The notes: generated by a model not told the origin, from the sequence alone. A stretch of 37,653 nucleotides of DNA from Gemmatimonadales bacterium (GCA_036279355.1 DASUJH010000058.1:1-37653); one strand, 5' to 3'. Positions 1 to 12,175 are shown, numbered from the stretch's first letter. Translations and numbers: made by a program.

Positions 1-16
1 AAACAGAGGAGCACCA

Positions 17-880
17 ATGGCACCCCGGGCGATCTGGAGTGGAGTTGTGAGCTTCGGGATGGTGAACATCCCGGTGAAGCTCTTCAGCGCCACCCACCCG
101 AAGGACATCTCCTTCAACCTGCTGCATGCCACCTGCGGCACCAGGATAGAGCAGAAGCGCTGGTGCCCGACCGACGAGGTCGAGGTGCCATGGACCGAAG
201 TCGTGCGCGGCTACCAGTACGCCAAGGGCCGTTACGTGATGCTGACCGACGAGGACTTCGAGCGGCTGCCGCTCGCGAGCAAGCACACGGTGGCGCTCTC
301 CGCGTTCGTGCCGGCCGACGAGATCGATCCCGTCTTCCACGAGAAGAGCTACTACCTGGCACCCGACGCGCGAAGCGCGAAGGCCTACGCACTGCTCCTC
401 AAGGCGCTGGGCGACGAGCGGCTCGTGGCCATCGGCACCATCACGTTGCGGAAGAAGGAGCAGCTCTGCGCCCTGCGTCCGCACAGCGGCACGCTCACGC
501 TCGCCACCCTCTACTACCCTGACGAGGTCGAGCTCGAGCGCGAGGTGGACGTCGGTGAGAGCAAGCTGAGCGGGCGCGAGGTGGAGATGGCGCACGCGCT
601 GATCGACCTGCTCCGGAAGCCGTTCGAGCCCGAGACCTACCACGACCACTACCGCGAGGCGCTCGCGGCGCTGATCGACGCCAAGCTCGAAGGCAAGGAG
701 GAGCTGGTCACGGCGCCGCCAAGCGAGCCCAAGGTGATCGATCTGGCCGATGCGCTGGCACGGAGCGTCGCCGCAGCGCGCGCCGGGCGGCGGAGCGGCC
801 CGTCCTCGACACGAAGGAAGCGCGCACCTGCCGCGCCTCGCCGCCGGCGCGTCCGCACGAGCGCAGAGAAGGCCGGGTGA
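17..880 (+). CDS. ku: Ku protein, DNA end-binding factor of bacterial NHEJ
   Basis: Bacterial Ku forms a homodimeric ring that threads onto double-strand DNA ends and recruits the LigD polymerase/ligase. The 287-residue length is normal. The N-terminus (MAPRAIWSGVVSFGMVNIPV) is the signature opening of the bacterial Ku beta-barrel core, and the core continues to about residue 250. The last 30 or so residues are rich in Arg, Lys, Ala and Pro, like the basic C-terminal tails that bind DNA in many bacterial Kus. A GAGGAG ribosome-binding site sits just upstream of the ATG. The gene leads an operon with the LigD-type polymerase (6-base gap) and ligase. Only 16 bases precede it here, so its promoter cannot be judged. 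Confidence 0.97.
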   Translation: MAPRAIWSGVVSFGMVNIPVKLFSATHPKDISFNLLHATCGTRIEQKRWCPTDEVEVPWTEVVRGYQYAKGRYVMLTDEDFERLPLASKHTVALSAFVPADEIDPVFHEKSYYLAPDARSAKAYALLLKALGDERLVAIGTITLRKKEQLCALRPHSGTLTLATLYYPDEVELEREVDVGESKLSGREVEMAHALIDLLRKPFEPETYHDHYREALAALIDAKLEGKEELVTAPPSEPKVIDLADALARSVAAARAGRRSGPSSTRRKRAPAAPRRRRVRTSAEKAG

Positions 881-886
881 GCGGCC

Positions 887-1971
887 GTGGCGCACTCGGC
901 GCAGGCGGACATTCGCGACGTGCTCGCGCAACTCGCGGTCCCGAGCAACGGGATGCTGCTCGCCGTCGGGCGCCACGTGGTGCCGCTCTCGAATCTGGAC
1001 AAGCCGCTCTGGCCGGGCCGGCGGCGCGCCGGCATCACGAAACGCGACCTGCTCCGTTACGTCACGCGGGTTTCACCCTGGCTGCTGCCGCATCTCGAGG
1101 CGCGGCCGGTCTTCGTCACCCGATTTCCCGACGGCATCGCGGGCGGCGCGTTCTATCAGAAGGTGTGGGAGGAGCGGCCCCGGTTCGTGAAGACGGTGGC
1201 CATCTGGTCGCGGGAGCGAGGCGCGCCGCGCGACTATCTGACCGTGGCGAACCTCGCCACGCTGCTCTGGCTCGCGCAGCAGGCCGCGCTCGAGCTGCAC
1301 GTCTGGTTCTCTCGCACCTCCCCCAGGCCGGACGGGCGCCGGCTCGGCACCGATTACGCCGACTCCGAGGCGGCGCTTGATGCGTCGCGTCTCAACTACC
1401 CCGACTTCATCGTCGTGGACCTCGATTCCTATCACTACGCGGGTACCGAGCGGGGGGGCGCCGAGCCAGAGCTCAACCCCGTCGGGTTCGCCCGCGTGCG
1501 GGAGATCGCCTTCGAGGTGCGCCGCGTGGCCGAGGCGCTCGGCCTCACACCGTTCGTGAAGACATCGGGCCGCACCGGCCTCCATTGTTATCTCCCGATC
1601 GTGCGCCGCTATACGTTTGCCGAGGTCCGCGGAATGGCCGAGGTGATCGGTCAGTTCCTCATGGCACTTCGGCCCGACGACATCACCCTCGAGTGGTCGG
1701 TGCGGGCACGCACCGGCCGCGTGTTCTTCGACTTCAACCAGAACGTGCGCGGCAAGTCACTCGCGGCGGCGTATTCTCCCCGGCGCCATCCGTACGCCAC
1801 CGTCTCGATGCCGCTCACCTGGTCCGAGCTGGCGCACGCGTATCCCACCGACTACACGCTCGACACCGCGCCGGAGCTCCTGGCTGAGCGGGGCGATCCG
1901 TGGGCGGGCATTCTCCACGCCAAGGAGGACCCGGCCGCGGCGTACGACGCGCTCGCCGCGGTCGAGGCCGA

Positions 1972-1975
<4 letters not shown>
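887..1975 (+). CDS. LigD-type primase-polymerase (stand-alone POL domain)
   Basis: An archaeo-eukaryotic-primase-type polymerase that fills gaps and adds nucleotides, preferably ribonucleotides, at broken ends in Ku-dependent NHEJ. Visible family landmarks are VVDLDSY near residue 180 (metal-binding Asp pair), FVKTSGRTGLHCYLPI around 225-240 and WSVRARTGRVFFDFNQN around 270-285. At 362 residues it holds only the POL module plus an N-terminal extension of about 50 residues; the phosphoesterase and ligase modules of fused LigD are absent. The GTG start at 887 lies 6 bases after the Ku stop. Its stop overlaps the GTG start of the ligase, so the three are probably translated together. Confidence 0.93.
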
Positions 1976-4842
<2,867 letters not shown>

Positions 4843-5034
4843 GCTGTTGCAACGTACGGCGCTCGGCCGAACCGGTCAATCGGATTCGCGGCGCTCTCCG
4901 GTGCCACGCCACGACATAGCGTACCGAAGTGACCGGGCACGCGATATGCCCGCGCGACGGGTCACCATCTCCCTCATCCGCCGCCGGACCCCCGCCGCGT
5001 GGCGAGCCGCCGCGACACACGGCAAGGCAGGAGC

Positions 5035-5604
5035 ATGAGGACTCCGAGATCGGGGCACGTACGTGCCGCCATCATCCCAGCCATCGCGCTCGCTGCGGCA
5101 CTCACGACGGCGGCCCCCACCCGCGCCGCGGCCACGCAGCGGCTGATGGATGCCGTGCAGGTCCCAACCGATACGTTGCGCGACGTCGCCGTGGCTGGCT
5201 TCGAGCACGGTCGCCCCGTCATCTACTACAATCCGACTCTCATGAGCCGCGTCGGGCCGCAGCTCGCGGATTTCTTCTTCGCGCACGAGTACGGGCATCT
5301 CTTCTACGGGCATACCGGCGCGGCTCTCACCGACGCCGTCGGCGACCTGGGCGATCTGCGCCGGCACCAGGAGCTCGCCGCGGACTGCTACGCCGCGCGC
5401 GCGCTCTCGCTCACCGATGCCGCGGCGGTCGAAGCCGCCGTCAGGTTCTTCAGCCGGATGGGACCGTTCCGATTCGACAACCTGCACCCGAGCGGCGCCC
5501 AGCGAGCCGCCCGGATCCTCGCCTGCCTACCGGTCGACGCGCCGCTGGCCGGCGCGTCGGCGGCGAACATCGTCGTAACGACCGGAGGGTCCCCGGCTCA
5601 GTGA
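5035..5604 (+). CDS. Secreted HEYGH-motif metalloprotease-like protein
   Basis: A 189-residue exported protein with a zinc-metallopeptidase core. After a signal peptide (basic MRTPRSGHVR, then a hydrophobic Ala/Ile/Leu stretch to about residue 30) come FFFAHEYGHLFYGH, the HEXXH zinc site of the gluzincin type, and about 40 residues later HQELAADCYAA, whose Glu and Asp resemble the third-ligand region (ExxxD) of M48-like or ImmA/IrrE-like peptidases. It probably acts in the periplasm or outside the cell; the substrate is unknown. I chose the ATG at 5035 because it starts a clean signal peptide; a GTG at 4999 is an in-frame alternative. It converges on, and overlaps by 7 bases, the cyclopropane synthase gene. 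Confidence 0.75.
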   Translation: MRTPRSGHVRAAIIPAIALAAALTTAAPTRAAATQRLMDAVQVPTDTLRDVAVAGFEHGRPVIYYNPTLMSRVGPQLADFFFAHEYGHLFYGHTGAALTDAVGDLGDLRRHQELAADCYAARALSLTDAAAVEAAVRFFSRMGPFRFDNLHPSGAQRAARILACLPVDAPLAGASAANIVVTTGGSPAQ

Positions 5605-7049
5605 ACCAGCCGGGGTGAATCGCGGTAGAGATCGCTGCGGTTGAGAGGGAGGGGACAGCCGCCCTGGCCGTCCGGCTTGGCAAAGAGTAGCTGCACCAGT
5701 CCGATCCGGGCGGCGGCAAATGCACGCGCCGAACCCGCCATGTAGAGCTTCCACACCCGATAGGTGGGCTCACCCACCAGCTCGCGCGCCTCGGCCGCGT
5801 GCGCTTCGAGCCGGCGCACCCACTGCCGGAGCGTGAGGGCGTAGTGCTCGCGCAGGCTCTCGCCGTCGCGCAGCTCGAACCCGGCCTCCTCGCCGCAGTG
5901 CACCGCCAGCGCGGCGGGCACCAGCTCGCCGCCGGGAAAGACGTAACGCTCGATGAAGCGCCCGGGATGCCAGAGCAGGCGCGCGGCGCCGTGCACCATG
6001 GGCCTCGCACCGCGCGGCGCGAGCTGGACGATGCCGTGATTGAGGAAGAGCCCGCCCGGCCGAGTGAGCCGGAACGCCTCCGCGAAGTAGGTGGGAAGCA
6101 TGCGCCGGCCCACATGCTCGAACATGCCGACGCTGGCCACCTTGTCGAATGCGCCGGCGAGCGGCTCCGTGCTCACCGGTTCGGCACTGAGCGGCTCCGC
6201 GGTGGGACCGCCCGAGGCTAGCTCCCGATAGTCGCATACGGCCACCCGGCAACGACCCGCGAGTCCGGCGGCGGCGATGGCCTTGCCGGCGTAGGCCGCC
6301 TGCTGGCGGCTGAGGGTGATCCCGAGCGCGTTTACCCCATAACGCTCGGCGGCGTGCATGACGAGCGCGCCCCAGCCGCAACCGATGTCGAGGAACCGCT
6401 CGCCGGGTGCGAGGCGCAGCTTGCGGCAGATGTGATCGAGCTTGGCCTCCTGCGCCGCGTCGATGTCCTCGGCGCCGGTGGGGAAATAGCCGCAGGAGTA
6501 CACCATCCGGCGGTCCAGCCATAGCCGGTAGAAGTCGTTGCCCACGTCATAGTGGAAGCGCACCGCCGCGCGATCGGTCTTCGGCGCGTGCAACCGCGCG
6601 CGGCGCGCCGCGAAGTGCCGCGCCCCCGCTCCTTCCCGGGGCTCTGCTGTCCGCGGCAGCGCGAGCAGGCGAGCCAGGAGCCGCGCGCATGCGCCCGGCG
6701 AGCCCAGGCGGCTCGCGAGCCGGTCGGCCAGCGCGGTGGCCCGCTCCAGATCGCCTTCGACGTCGATGTCGCCCCGCAGGTACGCTCGGGCCGCTCTGGT
6801 TTCGCTCGGCGGGAGGAGCATCCGCCTGAGCGCCGCCGGATGGTTGAAGACCAGCGTGAAGCGCGGCTTCCCGGCGGTGCCGGGGCGATCCACCGTTCCA
6901 TCCCAGAGCCGCACCGCGAAGTCCCGCTCGCCGGGAGGCCCGAACAGCGAGGTCAGGATCGCGCGCGCGGCCCGCGCCGCCGGACCGCCGCGCGGAGGCG
7001 ATGCTCGAGGCTTGCGAAATTCGAGTACTGTGGAGTGCGACGTGCCCAC
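5598..7049 (-). CDS. Cyclopropane-fatty-acyl-phospholipid synthase family methyltransferase
   Basis: Transfers a methylene group from S-adenosylmethionine to the double bond of unsaturated acyl chains in membrane phospholipids. The substrate-pocket opening FHYDVGNDFYRLWLD, the VYSCGYF motif, the SAM-binding LDIGCGWGALVMHAAERYGV and FEHVGRRMLPTYF are all typical of the family. The GTG at 7049 is preceded by GAGGA with a 7-base spacer and gives 483 residues; the frame runs on to an ATG at 7136 without a visible ribosome-binding site. The N-terminal part of about 140 residues is the usual extra domain. A small low-complexity insertion (AEPLSAEPVSTEPLAG) sits between the SAM domain and the FDKVASVGMFEHVG strand, encoded by three degenerate 15-base units near 6162-6206. 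It is divergent from the DUF2378-like gene. Confidence 0.9.
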   Translation of the reverse strand: MGTSHSTVLEFRKPRASPPRGGPAARAARAILTSLFGPPGERDFAVRLWDGTVDRPGTAGKPRFTLVFNHPAALRRMLLPPSETRAARAYLRGDIDVEGDLERATALADRLASRLGSPGACARLLARLLALPRTAEPREGAGARHFAARRARLHAPKTDRAAVRFHYDVGNDFYRLWLDRRMVYSCGYFPTGAEDIDAAQEAKLDHICRKLRLAPGERFLDIGCGWGALVMHAAERYGVNALGITLSRQQAAYAGKAIAAAGLAGRCRVAVCDYRELASGGPTAEPLSAEPVSTEPLAGAFDKVASVGMFEHVGRRMLPTYFAEAFRLTRPGGLFLNHGIVQLAPRGARPMVHGAARLLWHPGRFIERYVFPGGELVPAALAVHCGEEAGFELRDGESLREHYALTLRQWVRRLEAHAAEARELVGEPTYRVWKLYMAGSARAFAAARIGLVQLLFAKPDGQGGCPLPLNRSDLYRDSPRLVH

Positions 7050-7205
7050 CGCTCTGTCCTCAGTAGAACATTGAACTTGGGTACGTTTCGCTGCGCGGGG
7101 CGCGAGCGCCGTGATCCAGATCGCATCCGGCATCATCGGTGCTGACCCTGGTCGGTCCGGCGCCCCGGCTATCTTCCGGCAAGCCCTCCCATAAGGTACG
7201 GTCCC

Positions 7206-7760
7206 ATGCAGCAGATCAAGGGCGCGGTCCTCAAATCACGGATCGCGTTCGTCGAGGAGCACTTCGGCAAGTCGGGCGTACAACGGGTGATCGAGAGCCT
7301 CGCGCCCGAAGACCAGCGCCCGCTCCGCATGGTGTTCACTTCGAACTGGTATCCATTCGAGTTGGGCAAGCGGCTCGACGATGCCATCGTCCGCGTGCTC
7401 GGCGAAGGCCGGCCCGAGTTCTTCGAGCGCCTGGGCGCGGCGTCGGCCGAGAAGAATCTGGGCTCGTTGCACAGCGGCTATCTGTCGCCCGGCGATCCTC
7501 AGGCGTTTCTGGCCAAGGCCCCGGCCATCTACGCACTCTACTATGAGACCGGCCGCCGCGAATACCAGCCCACCGGCGAGAAGTCGGGGGTCCTCACCAC
7601 GCGCGATGCCGAAACCTTCAGCGCGCCCGATTGCCTCACCGTCATCGGTTGGTACAAGCGGGCGCTCGAGATGTGCGGCGCGCGCGGCGTGAACGTTACC
7701 GAAGAGGAGTGCCGGGCCAGGGGCGGTGCCGTGTGCCGCTACCGCATCTCCTGGCAGTGA
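7206..7760 (+). CDS. DUF2378 / V4R-like small-molecule-binding-type protein
   Basis: An 184-residue soluble protein without signal peptide or membrane segments. The opening (VLKSRIAFVEEHFGKSGVQRVIESL) and the close (NVTEEECRARGGAVCRYRISW) resemble the DUF2378/TIGR02265 family, best known as a paralogous family in myxobacteria, and more distantly V4R and heme-NO-binding domains, which end with a similar Cys-x-arginine-rich-Gly-x-x-Cys strand. The molecular role of the family is not established; ligand sensing is a guess from fold similarity. It is divergent from the cyclopropane synthase gene across about 155 bases and convergent with pdxH. The start at 7206 is the first ATG; no strong ribosome-binding site is visible. 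Confidence 0.6.
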   Translation: MQQIKGAVLKSRIAFVEEHFGKSGVQRVIESLAPEDQRPLRMVFTSNWYPFELGKRLDDAIVRVLGEGRPEFFERLGAASAEKNLGSLHSGYLSPGDPQAFLAKAPAIYALYYETGRREYQPTGEKSGVLTTRDAETFSAPDCLTVIGWYKRALEMCGARGVNVTEEECRARGGAVCRYRISWQ

Positions 7761-7790
7761 GCCGGTCCGGCATTTTCACAGCGCGTCCCA

Positions 7791-8426
7791 TCAAGGCGAG
7801 AGCCGCTCTGTCAGCCAACCGCCGCCGGTGCGTGTGTAGTTGATCCGGTCGTGCAGCCGGTTTTCCCGCCCCTGCCAGAACTCCACGCGATCGGGTACCA
7901 CGACGAAGCCACCCCAATAAGGTGGCAGCGGAACGTCGTCGCCGGGGTACCGGGCGTCCAGCTCGCGCACCCGCGCTTCCAGCGCCGCGCGGCTCTCCAC
8001 GCACTCGCTCTGATGCGACGCCCAGGCACTCAACCTGCTGGCGCGCGGCCGGCTGCGGAAGTAAGCGTCGCTCGCGGCCGCAGGCGCCCGCCCGACCGAC
8101 CCGGCGATCCGCACCTGCCGCTCGAGCTCCCTCCAGTAGAACACCAGTGCCGCGCGCGGGTTGGCCGCGAGCTCGCGCCCCTTCTGGCTTCGGTAGTCGG
8201 TGAAAAACGTGAACCCACCCTGGTCGAAGCCCTTGAGAAGGACGACCCGCGCGGACGGCGTCCCGTCGGGCGTCGCGGTGGCGAGCACCATGGCGTTCGC
8301 ATCGCCCAGCTCGGCGCGCCGGGCATCCTCGAACCACCTGCCGAACTGGGTATACGGGTCGGCGGCGACATCGCCCTCGTCGAGCCGCGCGCGGGCGTAG
8401 TCGCGCCGGATGTCCCCGATCGACAC
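7791..8426 (-). CDS. pdxH: Pyridoxamine 5'-phosphate oxidase
   Basis: An FMN-dependent oxidase that turns pyridoxine or pyridoxamine 5'-phosphate into pyridoxal 5'-phosphate. The 211-residue length is standard. Visible family blocks are RVVLLKGFDQGGFTFFTDY (FMN and phosphate binding), QVRIAGSV, YFRSRPRASRLSAWAS and the C-terminal PPYWGGFVVVPDRVEFW followed by RLHDRINY, which contains the substrate-binding Arg and His. The start is GTG at 8426, one base after the stop of the M24 peptidase-like gene, so the two are very likely co-transcribed. It ends 30 bases from the convergent DUF2378-like gene. Confidence 0.95.
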   Translation of the reverse strand: MSIGDIRRDYARARLDEGDVAADPYTQFGRWFEDARRAELGDANAMVLATATPDGTPSARVVLLKGFDQGGFTFFTDYRSQKGRELAANPRAALVFYWRELERQVRIAGSVGRAPAAASDAYFRSRPRASRLSAWASHQSECVESRAALEARVRELDARYPGDDVPLPPYWGGFVVVPDRVEFWQGRENRLHDRINYTRTGGGWLTERLSP

Positions 8427-8427
8427 C

Positions 8428-9849
8428 TCAATGCACCAGGCGGAGGCTCGTCTGCCGCTGATACGCCCAACGCGGCGTGCCGTCGGGGGCCATCACCATG
8501 TCCTCCTCCTGCGCCATCCGCACCGGCTGGTCCTGCCACTCGGCCACGGGCGTCGTAGACTGCAGCTCGATCGAGAACCACATGTTGGGGATGACCTTGT
8601 GGTCGCCGCGGCCGGGCACGCCCTCCTGGTAGTCCCAGAGCCCGATGAGCGGGCCCGCCCCGTGGCCGTTGAGGCCGATCGGATGCGAGTAGATCGTGCC
8701 GTCGATGCCGTCCGCGGCCATCCGCGCGCGGGCCGACATCAGGATCTCGTTGCCGGTCCGCCCCGGACGGATCTCTTCCATCATGATGTCCTGCATTCGA
8801 TTGGAGCGGGCGAGCGCCTGCTTGAGGCCCGCGGGCGCGTCGGTCTCACCATCCTTGAGGACGTAGGCCAGATGCTGGACGTCGGTGTTGAGCCGGAGCG
8901 CGGTGATCCCCACGTCGCAGTGGAGGACGTCTCCCCGCTCGATCACCGGGTCCTCGCCCAACGACTCGGCGGTGACGCCCGCGCGCTGCACGTCGACCGT
9001 CGGCTGGAACCAGGTGCCCAAGCCAAGGTCGTTCACCCGCTGGCGGAAATACCATTGGAGGTCGCTCACGCGCGTGACCCCGGGTCGGATCGTCTGCGCG
9101 GAGAACATGCTGTCGATCACGGCCCAGGTGAGCTTGGCAAGGTCGTTGTAGGCGCGCTGCTCGTCAGGCAGCCGCGCGGCGATGAGGTCCACCGGCAGCG
9201 CCTCGGCTCGCTTGAAGCGGCGCGCCCACTTGGCGCCGAGCGCCTTTCGCATGCCCTCGTACTCGCCGGCGGAGAGCCCGTCGGCAAAGGCGAACGTCCT
9301 GGAGATGTCGATGCCGATGGCCCTCGGGTGCCGGGCGTCGACCACCTCCTTCAGCACCTGCCACTGCTGGTCGCCCCAGAGCTCCGCCTGCCGGCCACCC
9401 ACGGCCGCCGTCACCTGCTTGGTCGAGCGCATCGCCTGGTACAGGCCACCCTGCGAGCTGCCGCCCAGGGCAATGCGCTCGACACCCTGCGCGGGGCCGC
9501 GGTCATAGAACACGTAGATAGTGCGGCGGCGCGCCGCGAACGTGGTGGGGGATACGAGAGAGCTGAACACCGGGTCCTCGTTGTACTCCCGCATCGGGAC
9601 CACCCACATGTCGATTCCTTCGCGCCGCATGAGCTTGGGGAGAATGCTGTCGAGCCGTTCGGCGAGCCAGCGCTGCTGCCGCTCCGCCTGCTCGCGGAGC
9701 GTGCCGAAGGGACGGATGGAATCGGGAGCCGGATCGGCCGACTGAGCCGCCACGGACTGGGGCGGCACCGCGGCGACCATGGCCGCGAGAAGTGCGGCTC
9801 GGAGCGCGGCGCGCCCCCGTGGAGCAGAGGAGAATCGTGACGTAGGCAT
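8428..9849 (-). CDS. Secreted M24-family metallopeptidase (Xaa-Pro aminopeptidase-like)
   Basis: A 473-residue exported protein of the pita-bread fold. The ATG at 9849 begins a signal peptide (basic start, hydrophobic AALRAALLAAMVAAV, cleavage near QSVAAQS). An upstream in-frame TTG at 9900 would overlap the preceding stop but would bury the signal peptide. The N-terminal creatinase-like domain covers about residues 50-230. The metal-binding set of the C-terminal domain appears complete: Asp in HCDVGI, Asp in NTDVQH, His in SHPIGLNGHG, Glu in SIELQS and Glu in AQEEDMV. It should therefore be able to act on Pro-containing peptides in the periplasm or outside, although close relatives of this secreted group are not well characterised. 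Confidence 0.85.
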   Translation of the reverse strand: MPTSRFSSAPRGRAALRAALLAAMVAAVPPQSVAAQSADPAPDSIRPFGTLREQAERQQRWLAERLDSILPKLMRREGIDMWVVPMREYNEDPVFSSLVSPTTFAARRRTIYVFYDRGPAQGVERIALGGSSQGGLYQAMRSTKQVTAAVGGRQAELWGDQQWQVLKEVVDARHPRAIGIDISRTFAFADGLSAGEYEGMRKALGAKWARRFKRAEALPVDLIAARLPDEQRAYNDLAKLTWAVIDSMFSAQTIRPGVTRVSDLQWYFRQRVNDLGLGTWFQPTVDVQRAGVTAESLGEDPVIERGDVLHCDVGITALRLNTDVQHLAYVLKDGETDAPAGLKQALARSNRMQDIMMEEIRPGRTGNEILMSARARMAADGIDGTIYSHPIGLNGHGAGPLIGLWDYQEGVPGRGDHKVIPNMWFSIELQSTTPVAEWQDQPVRMAQEEDMVMAPDGTPRWAYQRQTSLRLVH

Positions 9850-9896
9850 GGTGGACCAAGAATAACGCGCCCGGGGCGCGGCCGTCAGACGCGCAC

Positions 9897-10877
9897 TCAA
9901 TCACCCGATGGCTGGAGGGAGAGAAAGCTGCGGGCCTCGAGTAGCCCGCCCGCGGTGGCGGCGATCAGGTCGCGCCCGAACATGAGCAGCCCAAGCGCCA
10001 CCGCCGTGGACGCCGCGATGCCGTAGGGCCCGAGCACCGCAATGAGGCTGCCCTCCCGCACGCCGAGGCCGCCGAGGCTCACCGGCAGCATGGCGACCAC
10101 CACGAGCACGCTCCGCACCCAGCCCGCGCTCGCGAAGCTCAAGCTCAGCCCAAGCGCGCGGGCAAAGAAGTAGAAGGTCAGGATTCCGGTGAGATGCCGC
10201 GCCGCGCAGAGCCCCGCCACGCGCGCGATAAATCGCGCCGGCACGGCGTCGAACCGCGCCGCGGCATCGAGAACCGTCCCGATGCGCCCGTTGAACCGCG
10301 GGGAGAGCATTGCGCCGAGGCGCCCCGTGGCGAGCCGGCGCCGGATCCAGTCGCCGACGGCTCGATGGGCGAGGGCGCGTTGTGCCAGCACGAGGGCCGC
10401 GAGCAGCCCGCCGAAGAGCCACGGCACCGCGCGCGTCCCCGCCGCGCGGTCGTCGAGCAGCCAGAACACGGCGCCGGCGGCCAGCACCAGTGACGAGTCC
10501 ACGAATCGGTTGTACAACACCGCGGCAAGCGCCTCGACCGGACGTCCCTCGGCCCGCGCGAGCTTGTACCACCGTACCGCACCGCCGGCCAGGTAGCCGG
10601 GCAGGAAGAGATTGTAGAAGCTGGTCGCGAGATTCAGCGCAACGAGCTCGCCCACCGTCATCTGCAATCCCTGCCGCTCTATCACCGTCCGTATCTGCAG
10701 GGCCGCAAGGCCCACCGAGACGGGGAGGAGCGCCACGCCGCCTGCGATCCAGGCCCAGTCCACGTGGGCGAGCGCCTGGCTCAGCGACCCGAACGAGATG
10801 TTGCTGAGTATGAACCAGAGGAGCGCGAAGGAAAGCAGGAGCTTGATCGACCAGCGGACCGACGGCGAGATGCGCAT
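9897..10877 (-). CDS. LPG-synthase-type (UPF0104/AglD-like) integral membrane protein
   Basis: A polytopic membrane protein of about 326 residues with some eight hydrophobic segments, the first at WSIKLLLSFALLWFILSNISF. The block FYNLFLPGYLAGGAVRWYKL and the later LPVSLGGLGVREGSLIAVLG are hallmarks of the lysylphosphatidylglycerol synthetase transmembrane region (pfam03706). The soluble aminoacyl-transferase domain of MprF is absent, so lysyl-PG synthesis is not supported. Stand-alone members often sit beside glycosyltransferases and are suspected lipid or glycolipid translocases. The upstream GT4 gene is 25 bases away and fits that pairing. I used the ATG at 10877; a TTG at 10913 would overlap the GT4 stop. 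Confidence 0.85.
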   Translation of the reverse strand: MRISPSVRWSIKLLLSFALLWFILSNISFGSLSQALAHVDWAWIAGGVALLPVSVGLAALQIRTVIERQGLQMTVGELVALNLATSFYNLFLPGYLAGGAVRWYKLARAEGRPVEALAAVLYNRFVDSSLVLAAGAVFWLLDDRAAGTRAVPWLFGGLLAALVLAQRALAHRAVGDWIRRRLATGRLGAMLSPRFNGRIGTVLDAAARFDAVPARFIARVAGLCAARHLTGILTFYFFARALGLSLSFASAGWVRSVLVVVAMLPVSLGGLGVREGSLIAVLGPYGIAASTAVALGLLMFGRDLIAATAGGLLEARSFLSLQPSGD

Positions 10878-10902
10878 GGAGATGGCGGCGCCGGGGGCGC
10901 GC

Positions 10903-12060
10903 TCAGACGGCAACGCCTGCCGCCTCCGGCACGCCCGGAGGGGCGCCGATCACGTCCTGATAGACCTCCGTGTACCGCCGAGCGACGGCTGCCCAACTGA
11001 AGCGCTGCTCCAATCGGCGCCGGGCCGCGGCCCCGAGCGCGCGGCACGCCGAGGGGTCCGCCATGAGAGGCACGAGCGCCGCGCGCAAGGCCGCCGGATC
11101 GCCCGGCGGCACCAGCACGCCCGCGTCGCCGACCACCTCGTCGCAGCCGGTGCCGCGCGTGGTGACGATGGCGGCGCCGGCCGCCATCGCCTCGAGCAAC
11201 ACGATCGGAAAGTTCTCCATTTCGGAGGGCAGCACGAAAATGGAGGCCGTCTCATAGAGCTCAGCCAGCATCGCCGAGCCGGGCTCGAGCCAGCCGTGGA
11301 AGTTGACCGGCACCGCGAGCCGCTCCGAGAGGGCCCTGAGCTCGGGCTGGTACGGCCCCGCCCCTACCACGTGGAGCTCGTGATCGTGGGTGACGCCCGC
11401 GAGCGCGCGAATGAGATTCTGCACCCCCTTCCGCTCGAAGAGGCGGGACACGACGAGGATACGCCGGAGCCGCGGGCGGTCGGCCCGATAGCGCGCGGGT
11501 GCAATGCCGTTCGGGATGAGCACGGTCCGCGCGGCGGGAGCGGCCCGGTCAATGAGGCGCGTCAGGTTGTGGCTCGGCGAAATCAGCAGCTCGGCGCCAC
11601 GCACCACGCGGCGCCAGAGGGGCGCGAGCACCCGGTGCATCGCGCGGAACCGGTCGGGATTGAACCCCGGCACGTCCGAGCCATGCGCGGTGATGACATA
11701 CGGCAGCCCGGTAAGATGCGCGAGCGCCAGGGCGAGCACGCCGTCGGGGAAGATGAAGTGAGCGTGGATCAGGTCATAGCGCCGCGTTTGCGCCAGACCA
11801 CGCGCCCTTCGTAACGCCGGCATCAGATACACGGCCATTTCGCCCGGCGAGCAGATCGACGCCGAGCGCCGGAAGCACCGCACCCGGTGCACCTCGATGC
11901 CGTCCACCGTTTCCCGCCGCGGAAGTTCCTGGAACGCCATGGTCACGAGATCCACCGCGTGCCCGGCGCGCGCCAGCTGCCCGGCGAGACCGGCCACAAC
12001 CCGAGAGCCACCGCCCCCAATGGGCGGGAACTCGTAGCTCAGCGTGAGGATTCGCATCAT
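10903..12060 (-). CDS. GT4-family glycosyltransferase
   Basis: A retaining GT-B glycosyltransferase of 385 residues. The N-terminal acceptor domain opens RILTLSYEFPPIGGGGSRVV. ITAHGSDVPGFNPDRF lies near the interdomain region, and the donor domain carries RLFERKGVQNLIRAL and the nucleotide-sugar EX7E motif (EMENFPIVLLEAM). It probably transfers a sugar to a lipid-linked or surface glycan on the cytoplasmic side of the membrane. The ATG at 12060 starts the Rossmann fold directly; the frame is open upstream but without family similarity. It is paralogous to the GT4 gene at 28868-30172 (shared GSDVPG and YE(F/Y)PP blocks). It is followed by the UPF0104-type membrane protein. Confidence 0.92.
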   Translation of the reverse strand: MMRILTLSYEFPPIGGGGSRVVAGLAGQLARAGHAVDLVTMAFQELPRRETVDGIEVHRVRCFRRSASICSPGEMAVYLMPALRRARGLAQTRRYDLIHAHFIFPDGVLALALAHLTGLPYVITAHGSDVPGFNPDRFRAMHRVLAPLWRRVVRGAELLISPSHNLTRLIDRAAPAARTVLIPNGIAPARYRADRPRLRRILVVSRLFERKGVQNLIRALAGVTHDHELHVVGAGPYQPELRALSERLAVPVNFHGWLEPGSAMLAELYETASIFVLPSEMENFPIVLLEAMAAGAAIVTTRGTGCDEVVGDAGVLVPPGDPAALRAALVPLMADPSACRALGAAARRRLEQRFSWAAVARRYTEVYQDVIGAPPGVPEAAGVAV

Positions 12061-12175
12061 GCGCCGGTTCGGCCCATGCCGCGGCAGGGGGCACAACCAA
12101 ACTGACAGCTTCTTGTACGCCGGGACTTCTCGAGGACCAACCGTCAGCAATATCCGGGCACGGGCAGGCTCGTGT

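Noticed and set aside
9897-10877. MprF-type lysyl-phosphatidylglycerol synthase
   Set aside because: Only the transmembrane region is present; the cytoplasmic aminoacyl-transferase domain is missing.
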